DNA from: Beroe ovata
Taxonomy: Eukaryota; Ctenophora; Nuda; Beroida; Beroidae
Assembly (NCBI GenBank): GCA_946803715.1
Contig: CAMPET010000051.1
Location: forward strand, 199,843 to 215,909
Direction of reading: 5' to 3'
DNA length: 16,067 nucleotides
Shown: piece by piece, positions 15,515 through 16,067 of the stretch
How positions within the stretch are numbered: position 1 is the stretch's first letter
How the letters are laid out: the number at the start of each line of letters is the position of its first letter
The notes under the pieces: generated by a model
What the model was told of the DNA's origin: nothing
Databases searched by the model: none
Seen by the model: the letters and a program-made list of their open reading frames with translations, nothing else
Translations under genes and position numbers: made by a program

Positions 15515-16067
15515 AGTTCACTGAGTAGAACAGGGGCGCGCAACGTGTGCACATAAACAGGAGCAATTTGTTCTTTTGATAAAGGCTGTCATACAATGCA
15601 CCCACACAATACTCGCGCGCGGCACTCCGCTTTCATTACATATTGTCATATTATTTATACTTGATCATGGTAAACTGAAAAATGGAAATTCGAAAAAAAA
15701 GACGCGCGCACGCGGAAACGCGAACGCGCGCGGATCCGGAGTATTTAGGACATTGTCAGATGTTAGCTGACCTGTTTCTCGCGCCCTACGAAACCTGTGC
15801 ACTCATTTCGCCGATTTTTGCGCTACGCGCTGTCGAACTAACTTATGTACTGCTATATACCGTTAGAAAGCTCTATTTTTTCCTAACACAGCGCAAAAAA
15901 CTGCAGCTGAATTTGACCTTCCTATCAAAAGTTATGACCAGTTTTGTCAAGACGCGCCGCGCATCACTAAAAATTTGCATCGTCTCAACATAACTTTGTG
16001 GTAAAAAGTTCTGATTGGCTGAGAGGCGCGTGACCTCACGCGACAGCTGCGTGTGTTCATCTGCTCA
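15515..16067. other. CG-word-rich region without a supported gene
   Basis: Contains many GCGCGC words (for example 15700..15733 and around 15615). It could include the cyclin E promoter on the minus strand, but I see no exon, TATA box or other feature that fixes this. Confidence 0.45.

Noticed and set aside
15682-15993. Plus-strand open frame of 103 codons
   Set aside because: Composition follows the GCGC-rich DNA, with no domain or gene context.

Overview
The window is from an animal nuclear genome. Coding sequence is split by GT-AG introns, the proteins are metazoan (a cyclin E, a DEG/ENaC channel, a rhodopsin-class GPCR), and non-coding DNA rich in minisatellites and small inverted-repeat elements fills the rest. 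An interstitial TTAGGG tract and the gene families suggest a marine-type invertebrate and argue against insects (TTAGG) or nematodes (TTAGGC). The species cannot be named from sequence alone. Three single-base N characters (2810, 4043, 7400) each close the left copy of a near-identical duplication. This is what un-merged overlapping contigs from a heterozygous individual look like.

The main gene is a cyclin E on the minus strand. Ten coding exons can be read with canonical splice sites and compatible phases, from 14187 down to 247, about 358 codons in total. The first coding exon (beyond 14187) and the last one (below position 1) were not found. The exons cover a basic N-terminus, a degron-like LPTPP motif, the PLPxLDxA...VW segment, both cyclin boxes and the start of the C-terminal region.

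One cyclin E intron (1410..11761, about 10.35 kb) separates the exon ending AAKLE from the exon beginning EIYPP. It holds two genes on the opposite (plus) strand. The first is a DEG/ENaC-type sodium channel subunit (3785..6186) with a small N-terminal exon, present twice, and one long exon for the rest. The second is a single-exon class A GPCR (10145..11152). Both would be made from transcripts antisense to the cyclin E pre-mRNA, so collision or interference between host and nested transcription is possible.

Other structures from left to right: a 29-bp tandem repeat that copies a cyclin E 5' splice site five times (120..267); a 163-bp MITE beside another 5' splice site (741..903); an 18-bp minisatellite (1086..1193); a degenerate GTTATAGGTGA-type array (about 1425..1880); duplicated blocks at 2335..3333, 3806..4187 and 7120..7755; a CG-rich patch with E2F-like motifs (about 6700..6830); an ACACCA minisatellite with a 174-bp higher-order period (8639..9067); a palindromic array of CRE motifs (11572..11735) just next to a cyclin E exon; a tRNA-derived fragment (14716..14779); and a 292-bp inverted-repeat element with a telomere-repeat centre and candidate 9-bp target duplications (15058..15349).
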